A DNA stretch of 22,901 nucleotides from positions 1-22,901 of the forward strand of contig JADILY010000046.1 of NCBI GenBank assembly GCA_017695055.1, written 5' to 3'. The stretch's first letter is position 1. Every line of letters starts with the position of its first letter. The position numbers and the translations under genes are program-made. Below the pieces are notes generated by a model. It made no database searches and was not told where the DNA came from. It was given only the letters and a program-made list of their open reading frames with translations. This DNA is from Merdivivens faecigallinarum. Its GTDB lineage: Bacteria; Bacteroidota; Bacteroidia; Bacteroidales; UBA932. Below are positions 7,437 through 16,675 of this stretch, in pieces.

Positions 7437-10400
7437 TTGTATTTTACGAAAATATGCCACGGCATTCGCGAAAAGGTCCTCCGACGGAAGGAAATCCGGA
7501 TAATTCCGGTACAGTCCTTCAACGCATCTCTCGCTGTGCCCCATCTTTCCGAGTATCTTCCCGTCCTCGGAAATTATGCCTTCGATCGAAGCCGTCGACC
7601 CGTTCGGGTTGTCTTCATACTGGAAGGCCACCTGCCCGTTGGCAAAGAGTTTTTCGGCCATCCGCTGCGAAACCACGAATTTTCCTTCGCCGTGGCTTAC
7701 CGGAACCACATGCCTGTCGCCGACACTGAAACCCGAAAGCCAAGGAGAGGCCGTCGAAGCCACCCTGGTCGTCACAAGCCGGGAAATATGCCTGTTCACA
7801 TCGTTGCGGAACAGTGTAGGGCTTTCCTTGTCAAGCATTCCGAGTCTGCCGTAAGGAAGAAGTCCGGATTTAACAAGGGCCTGGAATCCGTTGCAGATGC
7901 CGAGTATCAGTCCGCCCCTGTCCAGAAGCCTGTGGACAGCCTCGGCCACCGATACGTTGCCGAGGACATTGGCTATGAATTTGCCGCTTCCGTCAGGCTC
8001 GTCCCCGGAAGAAAAACCTCCGCTGAGCATGATTATGTCCGCGTTGTCGATATGGCGGCACATCCTGTCTATCGAATCCAGCACGTCGCGGCCCGTCATA
8101 TTCAGGAAAATATCCGTCCTGACTTCCGCCCCGGCCTTCTCAAAGGCCCTCCTGCTGTCGTAATCGCAATTGGTTCCCGGGAAAACAGGAAGATAAACGA
8201 CCGGATGTTCCACCGGCCTGCCCGGATATACGGCAGCCTTCCTGGCACCGGAATACGGCCTGAAATCGCCCGTGCTGTCCTTCCCGCAATCAGGATAGAC
8301 CGTCTCGAAACGGGCCTTATTGGCCTTCAGCGCTTCGGCGACGGATATTTCCGCCGTCTCCCCGGTAGCCTTTTCAGTGAAACGCAGGATACCCGAAGGG
8401 GAAGTACGGCCAATCTCTTCCACGGCAGGATGGGAAGGCAGCTCCCGGCACTCTATGATGAAAGAACCGTAGGAATAATCGAACATATCCTTTTCCGAAA
8501 GGCTGACGTCCGCACCTATCCCGTTTCCGAAAGACATTTTGCAGATTGCTTCCGCAGCTCCTCCGAAACCTATGGCGTATGCCGAAACTATGTTCCCGGA
8601 AGCTATTTCGGAATGCATCATCGCGAAAACGGACTTGAGGGCCGCCACATCCGGCATCCTGTCCCTTCCAGGCCTGTGGCGTACAAGGGCGAGCCTGCCG
8701 GAAGTCCCCTTGAACTCCGGAGATATCAGCTTGCGCGCATCGGCCGTGGTTATGGCGAAGGACATCAGCATCGGAGGGACATTCAGATTCCTGAAAGTAC
8801 CGCTCATGGAATCCTTGCCGCCTATTGAAGGAAGACCGAAAGCGGCCTGCATCTTCAGGGCGCCGAGAAGGGCCGCGAAAGGCTTGCCCCACGAAACAGG
8901 GGAAGACATCCTTTCGAAATATTCCTGGAATGAAAATCTGATATGAGAATAATCAGCCCCGCTGGCGGCGATTTTGGCTATGGATTCGACTACCGCGTAT
9001 GCAGCCCCGTGATAAGGGCTCCATTCGGCTATATAAGGATTGTATCCGACGGACATTACCGAGGCGGTATTGGTCTCGCCATCGAGCACCGGAAGTTTCT
9101 GGGCCGATACCTGAACCTCTGTTTCCTGGTTTTTCCCGCCGAAAGGCATCAGTACCGTAGTTGCCCCTATGGTGGAATCGAACATCTCCACAAGCCCTTT
9201 CTGCGACAACACGTTCCTGTCCGAAAGATTGGCCTCTATGCGCTCCCTGAGCGAGTTTCCCGGGATTTTCCTCACGAACGGGTCGATGTCCTCCACCGCC
9301 CGGACTTCGATATCTGCAAAATGCTTCGCGCCGGCACTGTCTATGAAACTGCGGGCCATGTCCACGACGGCATTGCCCTTGTAAAACATCTGCAAACGAC
9401 CGCTGTCGGTGACATCCGCCACGTATGTGACTTCTATATTTTCTTCATGGCAGTACCTTTCGAACTCTTCCCTGTCGGCAGCTTCCACTACCACCGCCAT
9501 CCTTTCCTGGGATTCGGAAATGGCCAGTTCCGTAGCGTTCAGGCCGCTGTACTTGACCGGAACACGGTCGAGCCATATTTTCAGTCCTCCGGCGAGCTCC
9601 CCAATGGCTACGCTCACCCCTCCGGCGCCGAAGTCATTGGACTTTTTCACAAGCCTCGTGACCTCAGGCCTCCTGAAAAGCCTTTGCAGCTTGCGCTCCT
9701 CCGGGGCATTGCCTTTCTGCACCTCCGAGGAACATTCGTAAAGCGATTTGGCATTGTGCTCTTTGGAAGAGCCTGTGGCTCCACCTATGCCGTCACGTCC
9801 GGTACGCCCTCCGAGCATGAGTATGACATCTCCCGCCTTCGGGGATTCCCTACGCACGGAAGAAGCCTTCACGGCCCCTACGACGGCACCGACCTCAAGT
9901 CTCTTCGCGACATAGTCGTCATGATAAATTTCCCTTACGTAGGTCGTCGCAAGCCCTATCTGGTTGCCGTAGCTCGAATAGCCAGCGGCGGCTTTCGTGG
10001 AAATCACTTTCTGCGGAAGTTTTCCTTCCAGAGTTTCCTCCACGCCGGCATATATGTTGCCCGCCCCGGTCACGCGCATCGCCTGATACACGTAACTGCG
10101 GCCGGACAGAGGGTCCCTGATGGCGCCTCCCAGACAGGTGGAGGCCCCGCCGAACGGCTCTATCTCGGTCGGATGGTTATGGGTTTCGTTCTTGAACTGG
10201 AGCAGCCATTTCTGGGGCTCCCCGTTCACGTCGACATCCACATATATGCTGCATGCATTATTTTCTTCACTTACTTCCAAATCGTCGAGAAGCCCTTTGG
10301 AACGCAGGTATCTCGCACCTATCGTGGCCATGTCCATCAGGCAGATATCCTTTCCGCCGCGGCCGAGTTCCTCCCTCATCCTCAGATACTCGCCGTATGC

Positions 10401-11135
10401 CTCCTTCATTTCCGAGGCGATGAAGGAATCGTCTATCCTGATATGCTCTATCACCGAGGTGAATGTAGTATGGCGGCAGTGGTCGCTCCAATACGTATCG
10501 AGGATACGGAGCTCCGTCTCGTTAGGATCACGGCCTTCCCCGTTGAAATATTTTACTACCTCTTTAAGGTCCGCCGCATTCATCGAAAGGCGCATCTGCC
10601 CGCAATATTCCCGGAGCTCATCGTCCTTCAGTTCCCTGAACCCTTCGAGCACCGGCACCGGGCGCACTTCGGCCTGTTCCATGTCGTCGAGTACCGAAAG
10701 GTCCTTCACCCTCGACTCCACGGCATTCACATAGTATTTTTCTATTCTGGAAAGTTCTTCGGGGGTAACTCCGTCATCGAAAACGAGAAGCCTCGACGAC
10801 CTTATATTGATATCAGCATCCGGCTCTATCAGATGCACGCAGTCGATTGCGGAAGCCGCACGCTGGTCGAACTGCCCCGGAAGGTACTCCACCGCAAGGA
10901 ACGGATGGCCTCCGAAATCGAAATCGTCCGTAACCACATCGGTTACGACCTCGCCGAAAACACGGTAACGGCATTTTTCAAGCAATTCGCGGGAAAACCC
11001 GAAGAGATCGTATACATTCACCAGCCGCAACCCGGCTATCGAAAGGGACAGATTGCGGTTCAGTTCGTTCTTCAGGCTGTCTGCCTCGACCCTGAACCTC
11101 GGATGCTTTTCGACAAAAATCCTGTAATTCGACAT
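7434..11135 (-). CDS. purL: FGAM synthase, single-chain (PurL with fused glutaminase)
   Basis: Converts FGAR, glutamine and ATP to FGAM (step 4). At 1233 residues it is the long single-chain type that contains the PurS-like, synthetase and PurQ-like parts. Residues 1 to about 150 are the PurS-like N-terminus. The linker motif DTYWSDHCRHTTF is at 213-225, followed by two AIRS-type synthetase halves (LQFKNETHNHPTEIEPFGGA; GGKNQETEVQVSAQKLPVLD). The C-terminal class I glutaminase from about 985 has PVFPGTNCDYD, nucleophile Cys1081 in GICNGFQAL, and His1200/Glu1202 in GHSERC. The N-terminus resembles the Clostridium/Bacteroidetes clade more than E. coli PurL. It starts 6 bases after the purE stop and abuts purC-purF, indicating tight coupling. 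Confidence 0.97.
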   Translation of the reverse strand: MSNYRIFVEKHPRFRVEADSLKNELNRNLSLSIAGLRLVNVYDLFGFSRELLEKCRYRVFGEVVTDVVTDDFDFGGHPFLAVEYLPGQFDQRAASAIDCVHLIEPDADINIRSSRLLVFDDGVTPEELSRIEKYYVNAVESRVKDLSVLDDMEQAEVRPVPVLEGFRELKDDELREYCGQMRLSMNAADLKEVVKYFNGEGRDPNETELRILDTYWSDHCRHTTFTSVIEHIRIDDSFIASEMKEAYGEYLRMREELGRGGKDICLMDMATIGARYLRSKGLLDDLEVSEENNACSIYVDVDVNGEPQKWLLQFKNETHNHPTEIEPFGGASTCLGGAIRDPLSGRSYVYQAMRVTGAGNIYAGVEETLEGKLPQKVISTKAAAGYSSYGNQIGLATTYVREIYHDDYVAKRLEVGAVVGAVKASSVRRESPKAGDVILMLGGRTGRDGIGGATGSSKEHNAKSLYECSSEVQKGNAPEERKLQRLFRRPEVTRLVKKSNDFGAGGVSVAIGELAGGLKIWLDRVPVKYSGLNATELAISESQERMAVVVEAADREEFERYCHEENIEVTYVADVTDSGRLQMFYKGNAVVDMARSFIDSAGAKHFADIEVRAVEDIDPFVRKIPGNSLRERIEANLSDRNVLSQKGLVEMFDSTIGATTVLMPFGGKNQETEVQVSAQKLPVLDGETNTASVMSVGYNPYIAEWSPYHGAAYAVVESIAKIAASGADYSHIRFSFQEYFERMSSPVSWGKPFAALLGALKMQAAFGLPSIGGKDSMSGTFRNLNVPPMLMSFAITTADARKLISPEFKGTSGRLALVRHRPGRDRMPDVAALKSVFAMMHSEIASGNIVSAYAIGFGGAAEAICKMSFGNGIGADVSLSEKDMFDYSYGSFIIECRELPSHPAVEEIGRTSPSGILRFTEKATGETAEISVAEALKANKARFETVYPDCGKDSTGDFRPYSGARKAAVYPGRPVEHPVVYLPVFPGTNCDYDSRRAFEKAGAEVRTDIFLNMTGRDVLDSIDRMCRHIDNADIIMLSGGFSSGDEPDGSGKFIANVLGNVSVAEAVHRLLDRGGLILGICNGFQALVKSGLLPYGRLGMLDKESPTLFRNDVNRHISRLVTTRVASTASPWLSGFSVGDRHVVPVSHGEGKFVVSQRMAEKLFANGQVAFQYEDNPNGSTASIEGIISEDGKILGKMGHSERCVEGLYRNYPDFLPSEDLFANAVAYFRKIQ

Positions 11136-11141
11136 ATCGGC

Positions 11142-11609
11142 TTAAATCTGCGCATTCAGAACCTGTTCCGTCTGCTTTTTCCTGAATTCTTCCAATTTAA
11201 CGGCCAGTTCCGGATCGGACAGCGCCAGGATGGAAACCGCCATCAGACCCGCATTCTTCGCTCCGTTGATGGCCATGGTTGCAACCGGAATCCCGGAAGG
11301 CATCTGTACCATGGACAGAAGCGAATCGAGGCCGTTCAACGCATTGCTCTTCACAGGGACCCCTATCACGGGAAGCGTTGTCATGGCCGCCACTACGCCA
11401 GGAAGATGGGCAGCACCTCCTGCACCTGCTATTATGACCTTCAGCCCCCGCTTGGCAGCGGTAGAAGCGTATTCGTATGTTTTCTGGGGTGCGCGGTGAG
11501 CGCTGATGACTGATTTTTCGAACTCTACTCCAAACTGTTGGAGAATATCGGCGGCGGCTGACATTACTTCATAGTCGCTCGTCGATCCCATGATGATCCC
11601 GACTTCCAT
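11142..11609 (-). CDS. purE: N5-CAIR mutase (class I PurE)
   Basis: Rearranges N5-carboxy-AIR to CAIR (step 6). Signature segments are IIMGSTSD (residues 5-12), SAHRAP (36-41, with the active-site His38) and GAGGAAHLPG (62-71), as in bacterial class I PurE, which works with the PurK ATPase; no purK is visible here. I chose the ATG at 11609, which gives 155 residues and the family-typical start MEVGIIMGS. The frame stays open to a TTG at 11636, but that would add nine unrelated residues and overlap the -7 promoter motif. It is the first gene of the purine operon and is divergent from atpE. Confidence 0.97.
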   Translation of the reverse strand: MEVGIIMGSTSDYEVMSAAADILQQFGVEFEKSVISAHRAPQKTYEYASTAAKRGLKVIIAGAGGAAHLPGVVAAMTTLPVIGVPVKSNALNGLDSLLSMVQMPSGIPVATMAINGAKNAGLMAVSILALSDPELAVKLEEFRKKQTEQVLNAQI

Positions 11610-11633
11610 AACCTTAGATATTTTAAACGCTCG

Positions 11634-11641
11634 CAAAAATA
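11634..11641 (-). promoter_or_regulatory. Probable -7 element of the purine operon promoter
   Basis: On the minus strand 11641-11634 read TATTTTTG, matching TAnnTTTG, about 25 bases upstream of the purE ATG. No clear TTG occurs 19-21 bases further upstream, only an AT-rich stretch, so the -33 box is weak or absent. The implied leader is under 25 bases, too short for a riboswitch. Confidence 0.45.
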
Positions 11642-11651
11642 GTAAGATTTC

Positions 11652-11681
11652 TTGATTTTTTATGAAAAATCCTTATTTTTG
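11652..11681 (+). promoter_or_regulatory. Probable V-ATPase operon promoter
   Basis: TATTTTTG at 11674-11681 matches the Bacteroidetes -7 consensus, and TTG at 11652-11654 lies exactly 19 bases upstream as the -33 element. Transcription would begin near 11688, about 25 bases before the atpE ATG. The octamer TAAGATTT occurs on both sides of this promoter (11643-11650 and 11698-11705). Confidence 0.55.
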
Positions 11682-11712
11682 TGAGCACTAAGAACGATAA
11701 GATTTTTTCAAA

Positions 11713-12324
11713 ATGCCGAACAAATTGCAGGAATTGACGGACAGGCTCTACAACGAAGGGCTGTCCAAAGGAAAATCCGAAGGCGAGGAAATAGTGAAGA
11801 AAGCCGTAGAAGAAGCGCAAAGAATTGTGGCCCAAGCAGAAAAAGAGGCCGCGAATATCATGGCATCCGCGCAGAGGGAAGCCGAAAACATGCGGAAGAA
11901 GACCGGCGACGAGGTACGTGCGGCGGCGGTACGCTGCATCGCGGAGACCAAGGAACGCATTGAAAACATGATAGTCGTGCAGGCCGTGGGAGACAACCCC
12001 GAAGAGGCCCTCTCCGGCAAGGAATTCATAAAGGAGATGATAGAAAACATCATAAGGGCTTTCAATGCAGCCTCGGAAGAGCCTGCCGACCTCGATTTCG
12101 TGCTTTCCGAGCAGACTAAGGAAGACGTCGGACCGTTCCTGCAACGGGCAATCGGGGAGCAATTCGGAAAAGGCGTACGCATATCATGTTCCGGAAAATT
12201 CAAAAGCGGATTCACGGTAGCCCCGAGAGGGAAAGGATATTTCATAAGTTTTACCGATGAAGAATTCAAAAACCTGATATCCGAATACCTCAGACCCGCC
12301 ACGAGGAAAATTGTTTTCGGCTGA
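11713..12324 (+). CDS. atpE: V-type ATPase subunit E
   Basis: Peripheral stalk (stator) subunit linking the cytoplasmic A/B head to membrane subunit I. Residues about 10-90 are highly charged and Ala/Glu/Lys-rich with heptad character (EEIVKKAVEEAQRIVAQAEK, then REAENMRKK), a long coiled coil. The C-terminal half is a small globular domain ending PRGKGYFISFTDEEFKNLI. The 203 residues are the usual length. The identity rests on this architecture plus its place as first gene of a V-ATPase operon, where E is commonly found. There is no clear Shine-Dalgarno before the ATG. The G/H partner that normally pairs with E is not seen in the window. Confidence 0.88.
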   Translation: MPNKLQELTDRLYNEGLSKGKSEGEEIVKKAVEEAQRIVAQAEKEAANIMASAQREAENMRKKTGDEVRAAAVRCIAETKERIENMIVVQAVGDNPEEALSGKEFIKEMIENIIRAFNAASEEPADLDFVLSEQTKEDVGPFLQRAIGEQFGKGVRISCSGKFKSGFTVAPRGKGYFISFTDEEFKNLISEYLRPATRKIVFG

Positions 12325-12344
12325 AAATGAAAAACTGCGGCAAG

Positions 12345-12974
12345 ATGAACAATTACCATTATCTGATTTCGTCCCTGCCGTCCCTGCGGCTTGCAGCGGA
12401 TGGAAGCATGATTCCGCCTTCGGAAATGAAGAAGGAGATATACGAGGGATGCGGAGGGCACGACCGCAGGCTTTTCAAATGGATAGAATACGCATTCGAC
12501 GGAGACAGACTGGACAGCCTGCTGTATTACAAGGCATTGAGGCACGGCAACCGGTTCATCAGGGAATATATGAGATTCGACCTTAATTTCCGTAACGCCA
12601 AGACCGCATACCTCAACAGAAGTCTTGGGAGGGATGCCGGCCGTGACATGATAACAGGAATAGACGGCGGAGAATTCGAAGAGGCCGGTGAGGTGGAGGA
12701 GGCGCTCCGTTGCGGCGACATACTTGAAAGGGAGGAAAAACTCGACGGGATAATATGGCGGAAGGCTGAAGAACTGACGGAGCATGACTATTTCAATGTA
12801 AATGCGCTCCTGTGCTATCTCGTCAAACTGCACATCATCGAAAGGTGGTACTCGCTCGACCGCGAAAAGGGCGAAGCAATGTTCAAGAGCCTCGTAAACG
12901 AAGTGCGAGGCACATTCAAAGGCATTAATCCGGAGGACTATGCCCGTCCGGCGAAAAGACAAGGAAAGGAATAA
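12345..12974 (+). CDS. DUF2764 family protein, V-ATPase operon
   Basis: Belongs to the DUF2764 family, which sits between subunits E and A in V-ATPase operons of Bacteroidetes, Chlamydia and spirochaetes. The protein is helical, soluble and acidic, with no signal or membrane segment; the N-terminus is MNNYHYLISSLPSLRL. The frame is open to an earlier ATG at 12327, but the later one gives the family-typical Tyr-Tyr/His-Leu-Ile start, 20 bases after the atpE stop. The segment FIREYMRFDLNFRNAKTAYL recalls the AC39 (subunit C/d) fold, in which the subunit joins the rotor shaft to the K ring. Because no C subunit is otherwise present, that role is an attractive inference, not something the sequence proves. 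Confidence 0.85.
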   Translation: MNNYHYLISSLPSLRLAADGSMIPPSEMKKEIYEGCGGHDRRLFKWIEYAFDGDRLDSLLYYKALRHGNRFIREYMRFDLNFRNAKTAYLNRSLGRDAGRDMITGIDGGEFEEAGEVEEALRCGDILEREEKLDGIIWRKAEELTEHDYFNVNALLCYLVKLHIIERWYSLDREKGEAMFKSLVNEVRGTFKGINPEDYARPAKRQGKE

Positions 12975-12992
12975 AAGTTTTAATAAATAGAT

Positions 12993-14747
12993 ATGAAAAG
13001 CACTGGAAAAGTCACTGGAATCATATCCAACTTGGTTACAGTCGAAACCGAAGGGCCGGTAGCCCAGAATGAAATCTGTTTCATCGATGCCGCCGGCAAC
13101 CGGCTGATGGCCGAAGTAATCAAGATAAACGGAAGATACGCCGCAGTGCAGGTATATGAAAGCACGAGGGGCCTGAAGAACGGAAGCAAGGTGGAATTCG
13201 AAGGGCACATGCTCGAAGCCACGCTCGGGCCGGGCCTGCTTTCGAGCTGCTACGACGGCCTCCAGAACAACCTCGCCTCCATGACAGGCGTGTTCCTCAG
13301 ACCGGGGGAATACACCCCTCCTCTCGACCATTCGAAACTGTGGGAGTTCAAGCCGCTCGCAAAGCCGGGCGACAGGGTAAAGGCTGCGGACTGGCTCGGA
13401 GAGGTGGAAGAAGGCTGGCTTCCGCACAAAATAATGGTGCCGTTTTCATTCACGGGCGAGTTCACCGTTAAATCCGTAAAGGAAGCCGGGGCATATAATA
13501 TAGATACCGTGATAGCAGTGCTTACCGGTGCGGACGACAGGGACATCGAGGTGACGATGACACAGAAATGGCCCGTAAAGATAGCCGTCGGAGGCTATGC
13601 GGAGAAACCGAGGCCTGACAAGATAATGCAGACAGGGGTTAGGACCATCGACACCCTGAACCCCATAGCGGAAGGAGGCACAGGATTCATACCGGGGCCT
13701 TTCGGCTGCGGAAAGACAGTATTGCAGCACGCAATCGCAAAGCAGGGTGATGCCGAAGTAATCGTAATGGCGGCCTGCGGGGAGCGCGCGAACGAGGTAG
13801 TCGAGATTTTTACGGAATTTCCTCAGCTGGTTGACCCGCGGACCGGAAGGAAGCTCATGGAACGGACGACAATCATCTGCAACACATCCAACATGCCCGT
13901 GGCCGCACGCGAAGCCTCGGTATATACGGCTATGACCATCTGCGAATATTACCGTGCAATGGGCCTGAAAGTACTGCTGCTTGCCGACTCCACATCGAGG
14001 TGGGCACAGGCCCTGAGGGAGATGAGCAACCGCATGGAAGAACTTCCGGGGGCCGACGCATTCCCTGTCGACCTGTCCTCGATAATCTCCAATTTCTACT
14101 CACGGGCGGGAATGGTTGTGCTGAACAACGGCAGGACCGGCTCGGTAACATTCATCGGGACCGTTTCCCCGGCGGGAGGAAACCTGAAGGAACCGGTGAC
14201 CGAATCCACGAAAAAGGCCGCACGCTGCTTCTATGCCCTCGAACAGAGCAGGGCCGACAAGAAAAGATATCCGGCAGTGAACCCTATCGAATCCTATTCG
14301 AAATACCTTGAATATCCGGAAATACAGGAATATCTTTCGAAAACCGTAGAGGAAGGATGGACGGACAAGGTTAATACGCTGAAAAACATCATCAGGCGCG
14401 GAAAGGAGACATACGAACAGATAAACATCCTCGGAGACGACGGAGTACCGATGAGCTACCATGAGATTTACTGGAAAAGCGAACTGATAGATTTCGTGAT
14501 ATTGCAGCAGGACGCCTTCGACAAGGTGGACAGCCTGTGCCCGATGGAAAGGCAGAAATACATGCTGGACTTCGTGCTCGGCATCTGCTCCAGGGACTTC
14601 GTTTTCGAAGACTTCGAAGAATGCGGGACATACTTCAAGGAGATAATCAACTGGGCAAGACAGATGAATTATTCCGAATTCGAAAGCGGGGATTTCAAAA
14701 AATACGAGGCTTTAATCAAAGAAAAAGTTGAAGAAAATGGCAAATAA
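12993..14747 (+). CDS. atpA: V-type ATPase catalytic subunit A
   Basis: Catalytic subunit of the A3B3 head, hydrolysing or making ATP. The P-loop GPFGCGKT is at 235-242 with Lys241. The catalytic Glu264 lies in GERANE. Further landmarks are LLADSTSRWAQALREMSNRM (329-348) and GTVSPAGGNLKEPVTEST. The family-specific non-homologous insertion lies between the beta barrel and P-loop (about 110-190: LWEFKPL, GDRVKAADWLGEV), which separates A from F-type beta subunits. The 584 residues are typical. It starts 18 bases after DUF2764 and overlaps atpB by 11 bases. Confidence 0.98.
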   Translation: MKSTGKVTGIISNLVTVETEGPVAQNEICFIDAAGNRLMAEVIKINGRYAAVQVYESTRGLKNGSKVEFEGHMLEATLGPGLLSSCYDGLQNNLASMTGVFLRPGEYTPPLDHSKLWEFKPLAKPGDRVKAADWLGEVEEGWLPHKIMVPFSFTGEFTVKSVKEAGAYNIDTVIAVLTGADDRDIEVTMTQKWPVKIAVGGYAEKPRPDKIMQTGVRTIDTLNPIAEGGTGFIPGPFGCGKTVLQHAIAKQGDAEVIVMAACGERANEVVEIFTEFPQLVDPRTGRKLMERTTIICNTSNMPVAAREASVYTAMTICEYYRAMGLKVLLLADSTSRWAQALREMSNRMEELPGADAFPVDLSSIISNFYSRAGMVVLNNGRTGSVTFIGTVSPAGGNLKEPVTESTKKAARCFYALEQSRADKKRYPAVNPIESYSKYLEYPEIQEYLSKTVEEGWTDKVNTLKNIIRRGKETYEQINILGDDGVPMSYHEIYWKSELIDFVILQQDAFDKVDSLCPMERQKYMLDFVLGICSRDFVFEDFEECGTYFKEIINWARQMNYSEFESGDFKKYEALIKEKVEENGK

Positions 14748-16062
14748 GGCATATCAAAGGATTTATACCAGGCTGGACGGCATCACCAAGGCCACCGTAT
14801 CCCTGAAAGCGGCAGGGGTATCCAACGACGAACTCGCCGTAGTGGACGGACGTCTCGGCCAGGTCGTGAAAATCAAGGGCGATACCGTGACCTTGCAGGT
14901 ATATTCGGGAACGGAAGGCATACCGACAAATGCGGAAGTCGTTTTCCTCGGCGAACCTCCGGTGCTCGAAGTCGGCGACGGGCTTGCCGGCCGCTTTTTC
15001 AACGCATACGGCAGACCGATAGACGGAGGCCCTGAAGTCCGCGGGGAACGCAGGCAGATCGGAGGACCGTCGGTCAACCCTTACAAAAGGAAACAGCCAT
15101 CGCAACTGATTCCGACCGGCATCGCAGGCATCGACCTCAACAATACCATAGTCTCTGGACAGAAGATTCCTTTCTTTGCCGACCCAGACCAGCCATATAA
15201 CCAGGTAATGGCGCAGGTGGCGCTCAGGGCCGATGTGGACAAAATCATCCTCGGGGGAATGGGGCTCTCCAACGACGACTATCTCTATTTCAGACAGCAA
15301 TTCGAATCCGCCGGGGCCCTCGACAAGATTGTCAGCTTCGTCAATACCACGGAACAGCCGCCGGTGGAGAGGCTTCTGATTCCGGATATGGCCCTTACAG
15401 CGGCCGAATATTTTGCCGTGGACAAAAACGAAAAGGTCCTGGTTCTGCTGACCGACATGACACTTTACGCCGATGCCCTGTGCATCGTAAGCAACAGGAT
15501 GGACCAGATTCCGTCGAAAGACTCCATGCCGGGCTCCCTGTACTCCGACCTTGCAAAGATTTACGAAAAGGCGGTACAGCTTCCGGACGGAGGCTCCATC
15601 ACGATTATCGCCGTCACCACCCTCAACGACGGGGACATAACCCACGCAATACCTGACAATACGGGATACATCACCGAAGGGCAGCTTTACCTCCGGACCG
15701 ACACGGATACCGGAAAAATCATCATAGACCCGTTCCGTTCCCTGTCGAGGCTAAAACAGTTGGTAATAGGGAAACAGACACGCGAAGACCACAGCCAGGT
15801 GATGAACGCCGCCGTCCGCCTGTATTCGGATGCAGCGAATGCAAAGACCAAGCTCGAAAACGGTTTCGACCTGAGCGACTATGATTTGCGCTGCCTCGAC
15901 TATGCAAAGGAATATTCTACGGAACTGCTGGCAATCGATGTCAACATAAGCATAGATGAAATGCTCGATACGGCATGGAGGCTTTTCGGAAAATATTTCA
16001 CGAAAGCCGAAACAGGAATAAAGGAAGAATTCATCTCCAGATACTGGAAAGGAAAAGCATGA
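14737..16062 (+). CDS. atpB: V-type ATPase subunit B
   Basis: Non-catalytic nucleotide-site subunit of the A3B3 head. The N-terminal barrel reads YTRLDGITKATVSLKAAG, then GRFFNAYGRPIDGGPEV. The segment matching a P-loop is degenerate, as expected for B (KIPFFADPDQPYNQVMAQV). GSLYSDLAKIYEKA and DPFRSLSRLKQLVIG are family landmarks, the latter with the Arg that reaches into the A site. I use the ATG at 14737 (441 residues, MANKAYQRIY) rather than an in-frame TTG at 14728. The start lies inside the last codons of atpA, so the two are translationally coupled, consistent with 1:1 stoichiometry. Confidence 0.97.
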   Translation: MANKAYQRIYTRLDGITKATVSLKAAGVSNDELAVVDGRLGQVVKIKGDTVTLQVYSGTEGIPTNAEVVFLGEPPVLEVGDGLAGRFFNAYGRPIDGGPEVRGERRQIGGPSVNPYKRKQPSQLIPTGIAGIDLNNTIVSGQKIPFFADPDQPYNQVMAQVALRADVDKIILGGMGLSNDDYLYFRQQFESAGALDKIVSFVNTTEQPPVERLLIPDMALTAAEYFAVDKNEKVLVLLTDMTLYADALCIVSNRMDQIPSKDSMPGSLYSDLAKIYEKAVQLPDGGSITIIAVTTLNDGDITHAIPDNTGYITEGQLYLRTDTDTGKIIIDPFRSLSRLKQLVIGKQTREDHSQVMNAAVRLYSDAANAKTKLENGFDLSDYDLRCLDYAKEYSTELLAIDVNISIDEMLDTAWRLFGKYFTKAETGIKEEFISRYWKGKA

Positions 16063-16066
16063 CAGG

Positions 16067-16675
16067 ATGGCTATAAAGTTTCAATACAACAAGACCTCGC
16101 TGAACGAGATTACCAAGCAGCTGAAAGTCCGCACAAAGGCCCTTCCTACCTTGAAAAACAAGGAATCGGCCCTCAGACTCGAAGTCCGCAAGGCAAAATC
16201 CCGCTCGGACGAGCTTGAACGGCAATTGGAAGCATCCATCAAGGAATACGACGGCATCGCTGCGCTTTGGAACGAATTCGAGCCCGGTCTGATTTCCGTA
16301 AAGGACATAGAAGTGGATACAGTGAAAATCGCCGGAGTGAAGATTCCCGAGCTGAAAGGCATCGATTGGGAAATCCGCGACTTCAATGCATTTTCCAAAC
16401 CGGCCTGGTTTGCCGACGGAGTCAGGATACTGAAGAAGATGGCAGCCCTCGGAATCGAATCGGAAATATTTGCCGCGAGAAGCAAAATACTCGATTTCCA
16501 GAGGAAAAAGACCACGCAGAAGGTCAACCTGTATGAAAAAGTTCAGATTCCCGGCTACCAGGAAGCCATATTGAAGATAAAACGCTTCATGGAAGACGAG
16601 GAAAACCTGTCCAAGGCAGCCCAGAAGATAGTCAAGACACGTCACGAAACGGAGGAGGAAGAAAGCCATGATTAG
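16067..16675 (+). CDS. atpD: V-type ATPase subunit D
   Basis: Central rotor shaft that transmits torque between the A/B head and the K ring. The N-terminal KFQYNKTSLNEITKQLKVRT followed by a long charged helix (to about residue 80), and a second long helix from about 140, give the antiparallel coiled-coil design of subunit D. At 202 residues it is a usual length. It lies 4 bases after atpB and overlaps atpI by 8 bases. The F subunit, which normally binds D, is not encoded nearby. Confidence 0.93.
   Translation: MAIKFQYNKTSLNEITKQLKVRTKALPTLKNKESALRLEVRKAKSRSDELERQLEASIKEYDGIAALWNEFEPGLISVKDIEVDTVKIAGVKIPELKGIDWEIRDFNAFSKPAWFADGVRILKKMAALGIESEIFAARSKILDFQRKKTTQKVNLYEKVQIPGYQEAILKIKRFMEDEENLSKAAQKIVKTRHETEEEESHD

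Noticed and set aside
8943..11513. An 856-codon open frame on the plus strand opposite purL and purE
   Set aside because: It is the mirror of strongly conserved PurL codons, lacks any recognisable domain, and is low in normal protein patterning; it is a shadow caused by codon bias.
11610..11636. A longer PurE start at the TTG at 11636
   Set aside because: It adds nine residues not seen in the family and overlaps the promoter motif; the ATG at 11609 gives the canonical N-terminus.
11142..11712. A purine riboswitch controlling the purine operon
   Set aside because: The predicted purE leader is under 25 bases, and no riboswitch-like stems precede the gene.
11748..13427. A 559-codon open frame on the minus strand opposite atpE, DUF2764 and atpA
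   Set aside because: It lies wholly antisense to recognisable V-ATPase genes and shows no family resemblance.
14728..14736. A TTG start for atpB three codons upstream of the ATG
   Set aside because: The ATG at 14737 gives a normal N-terminus, and TTG starts are rarer; the difference is trivial.
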